Shown piece after piece: positions 11,325-22,458 of a stretch of 64,000 nucleotides of DNA. Both the position numbers and the translations under genes were made by a program. Location: positions 37,806-101,805 of the forward strand of contig LFER01000009.1 of NCBI GenBank assembly GCA_001510135.1. Reading direction: 5' to 3'. The notes under the pieces were generated by a model. It did not search any database, was not told the DNA's origin, and was given only the letters and a program-made list of their open reading frames with translations. Source of the stretch: Alphaproteobacteria bacterium casp-alpha6. Its GTDB lineage: Bacteria; Pseudomonadota; Alphaproteobacteria; Rhodobacterales; Rhodobacteraceae. Positions within the stretch are counted from its first letter, which is position 1. Each line of letters starts with the position of its first letter.

Positions 11325-11462
11325 TGTAAAAATTTTCCTCAAATAAGGCATAACGCCTTAATATCGCCACGATATGATACGATTTTAGGCAAAGATTCGT
11401 TCCTTTTTATAACTAGTCCAGTTTTGACCCATATCAGATCATTTTCGAAGGCTCAGGTAAAT

Positions 11463-13505
11463 ATGGCTGCGAAAAACAAAGTTTTAACAGTGTCATATGG
11501 CACCTTCTCCTGCACGTTGCAGGGGTTTGATGATTCATTCGAAATGATGAAGATCATCGCAGAGTACTTTCAGCAACTGACGCGAGAGGATCGGTTTTTT
11601 GGCGCCGAACCACCAGTATTGGACGCAAATACCATGCGGGAATTTGCATTAACACATGGCATGTCGGCCGTTCCTGCCGACGGGTCGGGGACAAATGTGG
11701 TTTTTACCAAAACCCCAACCTCAGAAGACACAACACGGGATGAGTTTGCCGATGAGGAACCTAAACAGTCACAGGTGCAGCCCACATCTCTTTCAGAACG
11801 CTTTGAACGCCTAAAATTGGTCACCGACCGTGCGGCCAATAGCGAGTATTACGAAGACAATCATCCGCGCAGCATGCCGGTTGATGAGGGGAGCAAGAGC
11901 ACGTTTGAGCAGGCCTTTCAGCAAGGTGATATGGCTGCGAAGACCCCGACAGGTGATGAGAGCCATCAATCGCAAAAAACCGCTGTTGAAGGCGAACTGC
12001 CGCCCCAAAAACAGATTGCTCAAGCCTCAGAATCGCAAAAACAGTCAATTGACCCCGTGCAAGAGAACACGACAGAAGAAGCTACGACTGAGATGGAAGA
12101 AGTCGGTGAAGAGGCGCGCGAACATGCCCCTGAACCCGAGCTGAGCGATGCGGTGAGTGACGGACACAACACGACAGAGGACCAAGTAAATGCGCCGGTT
12201 GTGGAAGATAAGGCCGACGAAGGCGATGATCCGGTTCAATCCAATTCACCAGTGCCAGCTCAAAATACACATCCAAACGAGACAGACATTAATGACGATA
12301 TAATCAAGAATGACGTTGACAAAGAGGTGACCCCCGCGCCCGAACCAAATGAAAAGGACCTAGAGACCACAGAAAAAGTTTCGGCATTTCAAAACCAGAT
12401 TCCAGCAACATCTGAAGATGATATAATCGAGCAGGACTTGGCAGATTTTTTAGACGCCCCGCTTGAAGAAGAGCGAGCCACCAGTCCCACTACACAGAAA
12501 AAACAGCCGGTTATTGCCGTCGTGAAGGTAAAACGCAATCCGGAGGCTCAGGGTTCTCAGGAGGCGAGTGACCAGCTGGACGATACAGATCTGCAGGCCT
12601 TTTGGGATGCCCCGACAAAGGACAGCTTTGACGTCTCTTCTGATGAACGCATCCCACAGGACAATTCCGAGACGCAAGACGAAACTGAATTCGACGAGCT
12701 AGACGGTGATGCATCACACTTACTTGACGACCTCGACGCTTGGCTCGACACATTGGCCGATCACGACACGTTGACACTTTTGCATCCGGAACCCTCTTCA
12801 GAAGAGGAAGAGAAAGAGAAAGAGGTTCCAATGGCACCTGAGGTAGCCGGGTTGGAAAAAAAGGGGCTGTCTCAAGCCATGAATTTTTCTGAAGGCGGAG
12901 AACTTCCTAGATTGCTTCGCAAGGCTGACGAACAAATGTCTGAACCGGAAAACAGCCGCCGCCGGAATGCGCTGGCCCATCTGAGAGCTGCTGTCATGTC
13001 CACTCTGGCAGATAAAGCAGCGGGTCTGAATACAGGAAAACATGGTAATGATTCTGTCGCGTATGAAAATGATCTGGTTCAAGCTTTCTCCAACGAAGCT
13101 TCCGCGACAGGCGAAAGGTCCGCCGCACCCAAAGCTCCGCCGCTCCAACTCGTGGCAGAACAGCGGGTAGATTTGGACATACCCCTAACAACCCGCGCGA
13201 CAGCACCTGCAGAGATCTTTGAGAGTTTTTCTGACTACGCAGAGGCAGTTGGGGCGCATTCGCTCGAACAAAAACTCGAAGCAGCCGCGAGTTTCCTTCA
13301 AAATGTTAAAGGCATGGAAAAATTCTCACGCCCCCAACTGATGGGAACCGTCAGACAGGAAAATCCAGATGGATTTTCCCGTGAACGCGGGCTGCAAACC
13401 TTTGGACAGCTCTTGCGCAGCGGAAAAATTGTTCGCGTTGAAGAGGGATATTTCGAAATGTCCGACGATATTGGATACACCATAAATGAGAAAAAGGCTG
13501 GATAA
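11463..13505 (+). CDS. Large acidic protein of unknown function: conserved-looking N-terminal and C-terminal domains around a disordered linker
   Basis: N-term KVLTVSYGTFSCTLQGFDDSFEMMKIIAEYF; E/D/Q/T/S-rich middle; C-term winged-helix-like region. Confidence 0.8.
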   Translation: MAAKNKVLTVSYGTFSCTLQGFDDSFEMMKIIAEYFQQLTREDRFFGAEPPVLDANTMREFALTHGMSAVPADGSGTNVVFTKTPTSEDTTRDEFADEEPKQSQVQPTSLSERFERLKLVTDRAANSEYYEDNHPRSMPVDEGSKSTFEQAFQQGDMAAKTPTGDESHQSQKTAVEGELPPQKQIAQASESQKQSIDPVQENTTEEATTEMEEVGEEAREHAPEPELSDAVSDGHNTTEDQVNAPVVEDKADEGDDPVQSNSPVPAQNTHPNETDINDDIIKNDVDKEVTPAPEPNEKDLETTEKVSAFQNQIPATSEDDIIEQDLADFLDAPLEEERATSPTTQKKQPVIAVVKVKRNPEAQGSQEASDQLDDTDLQAFWDAPTKDSFDVSSDERIPQDNSETQDETEFDELDGDASHLLDDLDAWLDTLADHDTLTLLHPEPSSEEEEKEKEVPMAPEVAGLEKKGLSQAMNFSEGGELPRLLRKADEQMSEPENSRRRNALAHLRAAVMSTLADKAAGLNTGKHGNDSVAYENDLVQAFSNEASATGERSAAPKAPPLQLVAEQRVDLDIPLTTRATAPAEIFESFSDYAEAVGAHSLEQKLEAAASFLQNVKGMEKFSRPQLMGTVRQENPDGFSRERGLQTFGQLLRSGKIVRVEEGYFEMSDDIGYTINEKKAG

Positions 13506-13617
13506 GCCTGATCAAGTCGACTTCGCAAAATTCAGCGGATGGCTCATAAAAACCCAGCTTGTGCTGAACCACTGGCAGGAGGTTTGACGATCTATCCTTT
13601 CGGCTGACATCCCCCTT

Positions 13618-13842
13618 TTAGGGATTATCTTGGTCAGGGTCATTTTGGCCGACACCGCGAAAAACATATTTAAACGGCAAGGCCCATAAAATTCCCAGCG
13701 CAATATAAATGAATAACTCCAATAAGATTGATGGGCGTTCAAAAAGCGACAAAATACTGATGCTTGCCACGATATAAACCGGAAGCCCTATCAAAAGAAT
13801 GACCAAAGACCAACGTCTGCGTGCTTTGTAACTAAGCGCCAT
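13618..13842 (-). CDS. DUF2842 family small membrane protein
   Basis: 74 aa, two TM helices, LGILWALPFKYVFRGVGQ. Confidence 0.8.
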   Translation of the reverse strand: MALSYKARRRWSLVILLIGLPVYIVASISILSLFERPSILLELFIYIALGILWALPFKYVFRGVGQNDPDQDNP

Positions 13843-13874
13843 TTCTCTGCCTCACTTATGTTTCTTGAAACCGG

Positions 13875-15167
13875 TCAATCTGCAAAGGGATCTTTCACAA
13901 GAATTGTGTCTTCCCGCTCCGGAGAAGTAGAGACAAGCGCCACAGGGCATTCGATCAATTCTTCGATGCGGCGGACATATTTTACCGCATTGGCCGGAAG
14001 GGCAGCCCAGCTGCGCGCGCCCTCCGTACTTTCCGACCAGCCGTCCATCTCTTCGTATATTGGGACACAGCGCGCTTGTTGATCTGCGGCAAAGGGCAAA
14101 TAATCAAGCTTTTCGCCGTCCAACTCATAGCCGACACAGATTTTAAGCGTTTCAAACCCATCCAGAACGTCCAATTTCGTCAACGCAATCCCATTGACAC
14201 CAGAGGTCGCGCAGGTTTGCCGCACAAGGGCCGCGTCAAACCAGCCACAGCGCCGTTTGCGCCCTGTCACCACACCAAATTCATGGCCCCGTTCACCCAA
14301 TCTCTGCCCTATTTCGTCTTGAAGTTCCGTTGGAAAGGGACCTTCACCAACGCGCGTCGTGTAAGCCTTTACTATGGCAAGCACAAAATCAATAGCCCCG
14401 GGTCCAAGGCCGGATCCTGTCGCGGCCTGACCCGCAATCACATTGGATGAGGTCACAAAGGGATAGGTGCCAAAATCGATGTCCAAAAGGCTTCCTTGTG
14501 CACCTTCAAAAAGAATACGACTTCCGGATTTGCGTTTTTCTGCCAGCACTTTCCAGACGGGTGCTGCGAATTGTAAAACCGATGGCGCGATGTCTTTGAG
14601 CTTTTGCAAAAGTGCGTCTCGATCCACTTCGGCCAGCCCCAATCCCTTGCGCAGCGTATTGTGATGGGCCAGAAGCCGATCAACACGGGTTTCAAGCGTT
14701 TGCGCATCGGCGAGATCGGCGACCCGAATGGCCCGACGGCCCACTTTGTCTTCATAGGCAGGGCCGATACCACGGCCGGTTGTGCCGATTTTTGCCACCG
14801 AATTCTGGCTTTCACGGGTGTGATCCAATTCAGAATGCACCGGCAAAATGAGCGGTGTGTTTTCGGCGATCATCAAATTTTCGGAGGAAATCGTCACCCC
14901 CTGATCCCGGAGTTTTGCAATCTCTGTTTCCAGATGCCAAGGATCAAGAACCACCCCATTGCCAATCACCGACAGCTTTCCGCCACGTACAATGCCGGAT
15001 GGCAAAAGGGACAATTTATATACCTTTTTATCTATGACCAATGTGTGACCGGCATTGTGTCCGCCTTGAAAGCGTACGATGACATCAGCGCGTTCGCTGA
15101 GCCAATCCACCAATTTGCCTTTTCCTTCGTCACCCCACTGGGCGCCTACGACGACGACATTTGCCAT
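13875..15167 (-). CDS. purA: Adenylosuccinate synthetase
   Basis: [43 protein letters not shown]; start trimmed to conserved Met. Confidence 0.97.
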   Translation of the reverse strand: MANVVVVGAQWGDEGKGKLVDWLSERADVIVRFQGGHNAGHTLVIDKKVYKLSLLPSGIVRGGKLSVIGNGVVLDPWHLETEIAKLRDQGVTISSENLMIAENTPLILPVHSELDHTRESQNSVAKIGTTGRGIGPAYEDKVGRRAIRVADLADAQTLETRVDRLLAHHNTLRKGLGLAEVDRDALLQKLKDIAPSVLQFAAPVWKVLAEKRKSGSRILFEGAQGSLLDIDFGTYPFVTSSNVIAGQAATGSGLGPGAIDFVLAIVKAYTTRVGEGPFPTELQDEIGQRLGERGHEFGVVTGRKRRCGWFDAALVRQTCATSGVNGIALTKLDVLDGFETLKICVGYELDGEKLDYLPFAADQQARCVPIYEEMDGWSESTEGARSWAALPANAVKYVRRIEELIECPVALVSTSPEREDTILVKDPFAD

Positions 15168-15256
15168 TTCGGCCCTTTCACTTCGCTCAAACCCGCGTTG
15201 ATATAGCGAAGACTTCTCCAAGAGGGAAGTTTGAAAGTGAGAAGTTTTTAGGTTTT

Positions 15257-15598
15257 TTAGTCAATTGAGACAGGTGAGCCATGGGGCGTGGAAAGATAGG
15301 CCTCTGTCCATGCTTCTTTCAGCACGCGCATTTCATCCGTTTGTGCCAGCCCGCGCCCTGATAAAAAGCCTTCCAGCGCGTCAAGCCACGCCAGAAAATA
15401 GTCTTCCCCCCCGTTTAACGAGCGCGCTACTCCATGGATTTTCAACGTTGCACCAAATTTCTCTGCCCATTCCGGCCAAGAAAAATACCCCTGTTCATTC
15501 AGCGAGACGGTTAGAGCAAAAAGCTGTGCATGCCATGGCTGTTCAAAAACTGGGTCTGGGGGCGATGACGTCATAAGGGCGCCAAGTAACTTTGCCAA
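15257..15598 (-). CDS. Nitrile hydratase accessory/activator protein
   Basis: [35 protein letters not shown], overlaps the beta subunit gene. Confidence 0.88.
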   Translation of the reverse strand: MAKLLGALMTSSPPDPVFEQPWHAQLFALTVSLNEQGYFSWPEWAEKFGATLKIHGVARSLNGGEDYFLAWLDALEGFLSGRGLAQTDEMRVLKEAWTEAYLSTPHGSPVSID

Positions 15599-16248
15599 AG
15601 ATCTAACATGACCAGATCCTTGGGGCCGTCGGGATGTTTCCAGAGTTCATTGGCTTTGAAGGCAACAGTGTAGAGCGGTTCCGGCGCTTCTCCGGCTTGG
15701 TGGGCATTTGTATCCGGAAAAACGTGATTTCCATGTATTGCAACAATCTGACCTGTTTTTCCGCCGGCATATATAGGCAATCGCGTGTGCCCACCTGGAA
15801 CAGTGGTGTTTCCTGCAGGATGCGTTTTTACCAAATCCCCAACGGCAAATAATGCCTTTGGCCCAACGTCTCGCTCAGTTGGTCCGCCTTTGGATAATCG
15901 CGCTGGAACATCCTCTGCCTTTATCACTCTGGCCAAAAGCGCTTCAGCGGCAGTATTGGTGCTGCCGTTCTCAAGCTCATCCCTTGACACAACCCCTTTT
16001 TCCACCAGCAAATTTGCTAATCCAGCAAGCCATTTTTCATAATAAGAAAAGCGCATATAATCGTTAGGACTAAGGCTTTCGCGCATATGACGGCCTTCGT
16101 CCAGCGTCCATTGCCCAAGAAACCCAGAGGCAAGCGTAAGGGCAAGAGCGCGCCCATGCCATTCTTCTTTGAAAACAGGTTCCTGCCCAAAATCAGGTGT
16201 TACTGCCCCATCACCAAAGCGCCCCCCCATATCATGGATTCTGCTCAT
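15571..16248 (-). CDS. nthB: Nitrile hydratase beta subunit
   Basis: [13 protein letters not shown]...[43 protein letters not shown]. Confidence 0.92.
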   Translation of the reverse strand: MSRIHDMGGRFGDGAVTPDFGQEPVFKEEWHGRALALTLASGFLGQWTLDEGRHMRESLSPNDYMRFSYYEKWLAGLANLLVEKGVVSRDELENGSTNTAAEALLARVIKAEDVPARLSKGGPTERDVGPKALFAVGDLVKTHPAGNTTVPGGHTRLPIYAGGKTGQIVAIHGNHVFPDTNAHQAGEAPEPLYTVAFKANELWKHPDGPKDLVMLDLWQSYLAPL

Positions 16249-16865
16249 TGGGGCACCTCTACCAGTGCTGTTCCAATCATACTGTCGCGGCTGACAATGC
16301 TGGCAAGCGCATCTTCTGACCAGCCTTCGGTACCTAAGGGTCGTTGCGGTATCACCAAATACCGGATCTCAGCGGTGGAGTCCCAGACCCGTACCTCTTT
16401 GTCCTCGTTCAACTGAACACCAAATTCCGCCAGAACTTTACGTGGCTCCCGTACAGCGCGGGAGCGATACGCATCCGATTTATACCAACTTGGAGGAATG
16501 CCCAGCAACGGCCAAGGATAACAACTGCACAACGTACAGACCACCAGATTATGAACTGCCTCTGTGTTTTGAACGGCAACAAGATGTTCCCCCTGACGCC
16601 CGTAAAACCCTAATTCCAGCGCAGTTGCCGTGGCATCAGACATCAATTTTGCCATAAAATCTGGATCAGACCATGCTTTGGCCACGAGGCGCGCGCCATT
16701 CTGAGGTCCTATCTTGTTTTCATAGGTATCAATGATCGCGTCCAGCGTTTTTGGATCGATCAAACCTTTTTGAACCAGAAGCGTTTCGAGCGCCTTTACA
16801 CGCAACGCTGGATCAGATGGTAATACGCTGTGAGCGTGATCATGGTCGAGACTATCATGGGGCAT
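16245..16865 (-). CDS. nthA: Nitrile hydratase alpha subunit, probably cobalt type
   Basis: [22 protein letters not shown] metal-binding motif (CTLCSC). Confidence 0.93.
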   Translation of the reverse strand: MPHDSLDHDHAHSVLPSDPALRVKALETLLVQKGLIDPKTLDAIIDTYENKIGPQNGARLVAKAWSDPDFMAKLMSDATATALELGFYGRQGEHLVAVQNTEAVHNLVVCTLCSCYPWPLLGIPPSWYKSDAYRSRAVREPRKVLAEFGVQLNEDKEVRVWDSTAEIRYLVIPQRPLGTEGWSEDALASIVSRDSMIGTALVEVPQ

Positions 16866-16994
16866 AAAATGTACCTTTACACACAGAGAAAATAACTTGC
16901 CTCTCGCCGCTACAGGAAATTCGTCCGCATTGGCTCTTGCCCCTGCGGAGAAACTCTCTTATCTAACGGTGCATCTAATTTACCGCGGGGTCAA

Positions 16995-17363
16995 ATGGAA
17001 AACGTCGTCTTAACGGTTCATCTTTTGCTTGCACTAGGGCTTATTGGTGTTGTTCTTCTTCAGCGTTCTGAAGGGGGCGGTCTTGGACTTGGCGGTGGCG
17101 GTGGTGGCGGCGGCATCATGTCAGGAAGAAGCGCTGCCTCCGCGTTATCAAAGGTAACTTGGATATTGGCTGTGGCGTTTATTATCACCTCTCTGGGTCT
17201 CACCGTGCTCGCGGCACGGAACTCAGCCGGCAGTTCGGTTGTGGACCGCATTGGCATCCCTGAGACAGCGGAAGAGAACCTGTTGGCGCCTCTTGGCGAT
17301 TCCGAATCTTTGTTGCCACCCACTGAGAACAGTGATTCTCCCCTCGTTCCTAGTGCGGACTAG
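16995..17363 (+). CDS. secG: Preprotein translocase subunit SecG
   Basis: MENVVLTVHLLLALGLIGVVLLQRSEGGGLGLGGGGG. Confidence 0.93.
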   Translation: MENVVLTVHLLLALGLIGVVLLQRSEGGGLGLGGGGGGGGIMSGRSAASALSKVTWILAVAFIITSLGLTVLAARNSAGSSVVDRIGIPETAEENLLAPLGDSESLLPPTENSDSPLVPSAD

Positions 17364-17531
17364 CCCACTATCGATTGCGGATATACTAAAGGACACAACA
17401 AAATCTTGCGTTTATGTTGCAAAATTATTGCGAATCCTTTATTTGTTAACCCCCGTGAAGTTGTGAAATTTTGAACCACAATAAACTGTAATGAGGGCGA
17501 TTTCGCTCGCTTCGTGGGAGTTCCGCAGACA

Positions 17532-19175
17532 TTGGCTAGATTTATATTCATCACCGGCGGCGTTGTGTCTTCTTTGGGAAAGGGACTGGCTTCAGCCGCC
17601 CTTGGCGCTTTGTTACAGGCGCGGGGATATTCTGTAAGGCTGCGAAAGCTTGACCCCTACCTCAACGTTGATCCGGGCACAATGAGCCCGTTTGAACACG
17701 GAGAGGTCTTTGTCACAGATGACGGTGCGGAAACCGATCTTGATCTGGGGCATTATGAACGTTTCACCGGCGTGGCCGCGCGCCAGACAGATTCGATTTC
17801 ATCAGGTCGCATTTATTCAACTGTGCTCGAAAAAGAACGTCGTGGTGATTATTTGGGCAAAACCATCCAAGTGATCCCTCATGTAACTAACGAGATTAAA
17901 GATTTTATCGCGATCGGAGAGGATGAAGTTGATTTTATGCTCTGTGAAATCGGGGGAACTGTCGGGGACATAGAGGGGCTACCGTTCTTTGAAGCCATAC
18001 GTCAATTTTCCCAAGACAAACCAAGAGGCCAATGTATATTTGTGCACTTGACCCTGCTGCCCTACATCAAAGCCAGCGGAGAATTAAAAACAAAACCGAC
18101 ACAGCATAGCGTCAAAGAATTGCGATCTATCGGTCTAGCACCCGATATCCTTGTCTGTCGTTCAGAGGGCCCAATTCCGCTCAAAGAGCGCGAAAAACTG
18201 GCGCTGTTTTGTAATGTGCGCGCCGAGAGCGTGATCGCGGCACAAGACCTTAAATCCATATACGAGGCCCCCCTTGCCTATCACAAAGAAGGACTGGATC
18301 AGGCTGTTTTGGACGCGTTTCAAATTTCCCCCGCGCCCAAACCTGATCTGAGCCGTTGGGAAGATGTAGCGGATCGAATTTACAACCCAGAAGGTCAAGT
18401 CAACGTTGCGATTGTCGGTAAATATACCCAACTCGAAGATGCCTATAAATCCATCGCAGAGGCGCTCACCCATGGTGGCATGGCCAACCGTGTGCGTGTC
18501 AATGTGGAATGGGTGGACGCGGAAATTTTCGAACGCGAAGACGTGGCCCCTCATTTACAAGGATTTCATGCAATCCTTGTGCCCGGAGGGTTTGGAGAGC
18601 GCGGCACGGAAGGAAAAATAAAGGCAGCAACATTTGCCCGCGAACATAATATCCCTTATTTCGGGATATGTCTGGGCATGCAAATGGCCGTTATTGAGGC
18701 GGCGCGCAATATGTTGGGGATGAAAGACGCGGGTTCTGAGGAATTTGACCATGAGTCGGGCAAACGCCGCTTTGAACCGGTGGTCTACCATCTGAAGGAA
18801 TGGGTGCAAGGCAATCATAAAGTGTCTCGTGATGTGGGTGATGACAAAGGTGGCACGATGCGCCTTGGCGCTTACGATGCGACGCTTTTGGAAGGCTCCA
18901 AAGTCTTTGACGTGTACGGGACATGTGCCATTGATGAACGGCACCGTCATCGCTATGAAGTGGATATAAAGTATAAAGAAAAGCTGGAAAATGCCGGTTT
19001 GACATTTTCAGGCATGTCTCCGGATGGTCGCCTGCCCGAAATCGTAGAACTTAACAATCATCCTTGGTATATCGGCGTACAATTCCATCCAGAACTTAAG
19101 TCCAAACCTTTTGAACCACATCCGTTGTTCAAGGATTTTATTCGCGCCGCCAAAGACGTCTCGCGTCTCGTGTAA
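17532..19175 (+). CDS. pyrG: CTP synthase
   Basis: [32 protein letters not shown]-terminal glutaminase [11 protein letters not shown] start chosen by homology (GTG at 17514 is the alternative). Confidence 0.95.
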   Translation: MARFIFITGGVVSSLGKGLASAALGALLQARGYSVRLRKLDPYLNVDPGTMSPFEHGEVFVTDDGAETDLDLGHYERFTGVAARQTDSISSGRIYSTVLEKERRGDYLGKTIQVIPHVTNEIKDFIAIGEDEVDFMLCEIGGTVGDIEGLPFFEAIRQFSQDKPRGQCIFVHLTLLPYIKASGELKTKPTQHSVKELRSIGLAPDILVCRSEGPIPLKEREKLALFCNVRAESVIAAQDLKSIYEAPLAYHKEGLDQAVLDAFQISPAPKPDLSRWEDVADRIYNPEGQVNVAIVGKYTQLEDAYKSIAEALTHGGMANRVRVNVEWVDAEIFEREDVAPHLQGFHAILVPGGFGERGTEGKIKAATFAREHNIPYFGICLGMQMAVIEAARNMLGMKDAGSEEFDHESGKRRFEPVVYHLKEWVQGNHKVSRDVGDDKGGTMRLGAYDATLLEGSKVFDVYGTCAIDERHRHRYEVDIKYKEKLENAGLTFSGMSPDGRLPEIVELNNHPWYIGVQFHPELKSKPFEPHPLFKDFIRAAKDVSRLV

Positions 19176-19239
19176 GATAACTATGATCCTGTGCGTCCTG
19201 CGTAAAACACTGCACAGAGCTAAATTATAGGAGAATAAC

Positions 19240-19527
19240 ATGCCTAAAGCCTATTGGGTGGCCCATGTGGACGTTAAAGATCCGGCAGCCTACGAAAACT
19301 ACAAAGCCGCCAATGCTGTCGCATTTGCCAAATATGGCGCCAAATTTATCGTGCGCGGAGGCAAACAGGAGATCCGCGAAGGACAGAGCCGCGCACGCAC
19401 CGTCGTTCTGGAGTTTCAGGATTACGACACAGCCATGGCCTGTTACAACAGCCCCGAATATCAGAAAGCACTGGCGATCCGCAAAGATATCTCCACTGGG
19501 GATCTGGTGATTGTGGAAGGAATGTGA
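19240..19527 (+). CDS. DUF1330 family protein
   Basis: MPKAYWVAHVDVKDPAAYENYKAAN...YNSPEYQKALAIR. Confidence 0.88.
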   Translation: MPKAYWVAHVDVKDPAAYENYKAANAVAFAKYGAKFIVRGGKQEIREGQSRARTVVLEFQDYDTAMACYNSPEYQKALAIRKDISTGDLVIVEGM

Positions 19528-19973
19528 GCCCAACGATGTTTGCCAATTTATTAAAAACACTTCTAGGACCTCAGGCGGAAGAGCTCGCACCCAGCGACGC
19601 CCGCGTTGCGATTGCCGCACTGCTGGTACGGGTGGCGCGCTCCGACAATGATTACGCTGCTGCAGAAATCGCAAAAATTGATCGGGTTCTGTCAGCCCGT
19701 TTTGGGATTGATCCGCATCAAGCTCAGGATTTGCGAGCTGAGGGGGAAATTCTTGAAAAGGAGGCTCCTGACACCGTTCGCTTCACCCGTGCAATTAAGG
19801 ATGCCGTTCCGTATGTGGATCGGGTGGGCGTTATTGAGGCACTCTGGCAAATCGCGCTGGCCGATGGGGAACGCGACGCAGAAGAAGATGCATTGTTGCG
19901 CCTTGTCACGAATTTATTGGGTGTTTCCGACGTGGAAAGCGCAGCCGCCAGAAAACGGGTGAGCGGCACGTGA
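19524..19973 (+). CDS. TerB-like family protein
   Basis: VAIAALLVRVARSDNDYAAAEIAKIDRVL...LWQIALADGERDAEEDALLRLVTNLLGV. Confidence 0.8.
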   Translation: MSPTMFANLLKTLLGPQAEELAPSDARVAIAALLVRVARSDNDYAAAEIAKIDRVLSARFGIDPHQAQDLRAEGEILEKEAPDTVRFTRAIKDAVPYVDRVGVIEALWQIALADGERDAEEDALLRLVTNLLGVSDVESAAARKRVSGT

Positions 19974-20701
19974 TTGCAACCCTTCCCATGTATGACCGCG
20001 CAGAAACAGCGGCTCATAATGATATATTTTGGTCGGCAATTAAAACGGCGCTTGGCTTTGGGCCTGACCGGCTATCGCGCACAGAGAATCTTTGGTCGCT
20101 GTGGCAAAACGAGGATCTCGTTTTCGCTCAAACCTGCGGCTTGCCCTACCGTAAATACCTTTTCGACAAAGTTCACTACGTTGCTACACCCGATTATGGG
20201 CTTCATGGATGCCCGCCGGGATATTATAATAGCCTGTTTATTTCATACGAAAATCAGGAATTGAGCAAAGCTGCTCGGGGTACATTCGCGTTTAATGAAA
20301 CGCTCTCACAATCGGGTTGGGCAGGCCCTATGTGTCATCTGGACACATTAAATCTAAGCCCAAAGGCTGTCGTGAAAACGGGAAGCCACGTCAATTCGGC
20401 GCGTGCTGTGGCAGAAAAACAGGCCGACTTTGCCGCGATTGATGCGCAGAGCTGGCGCATGATCCAAACACATGATCCATTTGCCAAATCGCTCTTGGTT
20501 ATCGGCGAAACCGCTCCCGTTCCGGGCTTGCCGTTTATCTGTGGAAAGAAACTTGATCCTGATGCCGTCTGTGCCGCAATCGAAACTGCGATTCTCAATC
20601 TTGAGGAGAAGACCAGAGAAGCGCTTTCTTTGAAAGGTGTAGTCCGGATTGATCCCCAAAGATATTTAGAGATGCCGACTCCCAGACGAGGGTTTGAATA
20701 G
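19970..20701 (+). CDS. PhnD-like (phosphate/phosphonate SBP fold) protein, apparently without signal peptide
   Basis: ATLPMYDRAETAAHNDIFWSAIKTALG...YYNSLFISYENQ...HVNSARAVAEKQADFAAIDAQSWRM. Confidence 0.7.
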   Translation: MIATLPMYDRAETAAHNDIFWSAIKTALGFGPDRLSRTENLWSLWQNEDLVFAQTCGLPYRKYLFDKVHYVATPDYGLHGCPPGYYNSLFISYENQELSKAARGTFAFNETLSQSGWAGPMCHLDTLNLSPKAVVKTGSHVNSARAVAEKQADFAAIDAQSWRMIQTHDPFAKSLLVIGETAPVPGLPFICGKKLDPDAVCAAIETAILNLEEKTREALSLKGVVRIDPQRYLEMPTPRRGFE

Positions 20702-20813
20702 ACGCGATTTAGACATGATTTTGCAAAATTTGATCAAATTTTGCAGTTTGCACATTGCCTTGGTGGATTTATAAGACCTAAACTCTCGATATCTTATAAC
20801 TGAAGAGTCCCAC

Positions 20814-21590
20814 GTGCCCGACACAGACCCCGTAATTTCGATCGAAGACCTGCACAAGTCCTACGGCGCGCTTGATGTGCTCAATGGTGTGAGCCTGAGT
20901 GCAAAACGGGGCGAAGTCGTATCTCTTATCGGCTCTTCGGGATCGGGGAAATCGACTCTCTTGCGCTGCGCCAATCTTCTGGAATCCCCGCAACAGGGCG
21001 AAATCCTGTTCAAAGGCGAACCCGTCCGATGGACGGGAACAGGAACAGCACGCCGTCCGGCGGATGCGGCACAGGTCTTGCGCATTCGCACCAATCTTTC
21101 GATGGTGTTTCAGCAGTTTAACCTCTGGTCCCATATGACCATCCTGCAAAATGTAATGGAAGCGCCTGTCAGTGTGCTAGGGCATCCAAAAGAAGATACG
21201 AAACGCGCGGCGCTGGCCTATCTTGAAAAGGTCGGCATTGCAGAAAAGGCTGATGCCTATCCCGCGCATCTTTCCGGTGGACAACAACAACGCGCCGCAA
21301 TTGCGCGCGCGCTGTGCATGGAACCGGAAGCGCTTTTATTTGATGAACCCACTTCTGCGCTTGACCCGGAACTGGAACAAGAGGTGGTGCAGGTCATCAA
21401 AAGCCTTGCCAAAGAGGGGCGAACCATGCTGATAGTCACCCATGACATGCGCCTTGCATGGGATGTGTCAGACCATGTGGTCTTTTTGCACCAAGGTTTG
21501 ATTGAGGAAGAAGGCGCACCAGACGAGGTATTTGGGCATCCAAAATCTGAACGGTTACAACAATTCCTGAAATCCACACTGGCCGCATGA
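20814..21590 (+). CDS. Amino-acid-type ABC transporter ATP-binding protein
   Basis: GSSGSGKSTLLRCANLLE Walker A, LSGGQQQRAAIARAL, LLFDEPTSALDPE; GTG start. Confidence 0.93.
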   Translation: MPDTDPVISIEDLHKSYGALDVLNGVSLSAKRGEVVSLIGSSGSGKSTLLRCANLLESPQQGEILFKGEPVRWTGTGTARRPADAAQVLRIRTNLSMVFQQFNLWSHMTILQNVMEAPVSVLGHPKEDTKRAALAYLEKVGIAEKADAYPAHLSGGQQQRAAIARALCMEPEALLFDEPTSALDPELEQEVVQVIKSLAKEGRTMLIVTHDMRLAWDVSDHVVFLHQGLIEEEGAPDEVFGHPKSERLQQFLKSTLAA

Positions 21591-21625
21591 ACCGGCCGGC
21601 ATTTCCAACCCAAGGGAGTAAACTG

Positions 21626-22339
21626 ATGAAAAAACTCTTACTGACTACTACGGCACTCGTCCTGACAGCAAGTCTTGGCTTTGCTGACGTCATTCGCATG
21701 GGAACAGAGGGCGCTTACCCTCCGTACAACTTTATTAATGATAAAGGCGAAGTTGACGGATTTGAACGCGAGCTTGGAGATGAGCTTTGCAAACGCGCAG
21801 GGCTGACCTGTGAATGGGTTACAAATGACTGGGATACGATCATTCCAAACCTTGTCTCTGGAAACTACGACACAATCATTGCCGGTATGTCCATCACGGC
21901 AGAACGCGATGAAGTTATCGATTTCACAAGCAGCTACACACAGCCTGATCCCTCAGCCTATCTTGCATTGTCGGCTGATGTGGATCTTGCAGGAGGTGTA
22001 ATTGCGGCGCAGTCCAACACCATCCAAGCAGCACATATAGCCTCTACCGGTGCAACTCTGGTGGAATTCCCGACCCCCGAGGAAACCATCTCGGCTGTAC
22101 GCAACGGCGAAGCGGATGCAGTTTTGGCAGATAAAACATATCTTGCACCGATTGCCGCAGAAAACGCCGATCTGGTCTTTGCGGGCGGCGATATTATGCT
22201 GGGTGGCGGTGTCGGCATGGGCATCCGCGAAAGCGATACAGAGCTGAAAGCCAAGTTTTCAGCAGCCATTGACGCAATGAAGGCAGATGGATCGCTGAAT
22301 GCACTGATCGTAAAATGGGAAATTGGTGCAACATTTTAA
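21626..22339 (+). CDS. ABC transporter substrate-binding protein (polar amino acid family 3 type)
   Basis: Signal peptide MKKLLLTTTALVLTASLGFA; MGTEGAYPPYNFINDKGEVDGFERELGDELC. Confidence 0.93.
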   Translation: MKKLLLTTTALVLTASLGFADVIRMGTEGAYPPYNFINDKGEVDGFERELGDELCKRAGLTCEWVTNDWDTIIPNLVSGNYDTIIAGMSITAERDEVIDFTSSYTQPDPSAYLALSADVDLAGGVIAAQSNTIQAAHIASTGATLVEFPTPEETISAVRNGEADAVLADKTYLAPIAAENADLVFAGGDIMLGGGVGMGIRESDTELKAKFSAAIDAMKADGSLNALIVKWEIGATF

Positions 22340-22348
22340 ATAACGAAG

Positions 22349-22385
22349 CCGGGCAGAGCAAAACTGTGCCCTGCCCGGTATTTTT
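22349..22385 (+). terminator. Terminator/attenuator-like hairpin between SBP and permease genes
   Basis: CCGGGCAG ... CTGCCCGG followed by TATTTTTC. Confidence 0.6.
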
Positions 22386-22458
22386 CTTGTAAGAGCATAA
22401 GAGGTCGCTCATTTTTTCTTTCTGTTCAGAGCCAGAAACGCTTGGTAGCTTTCAATGG

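Noticed and set aside
14604-15206. 200-aa ORF on + strand
   Set aside because: Antisense to purA; shadow ORF
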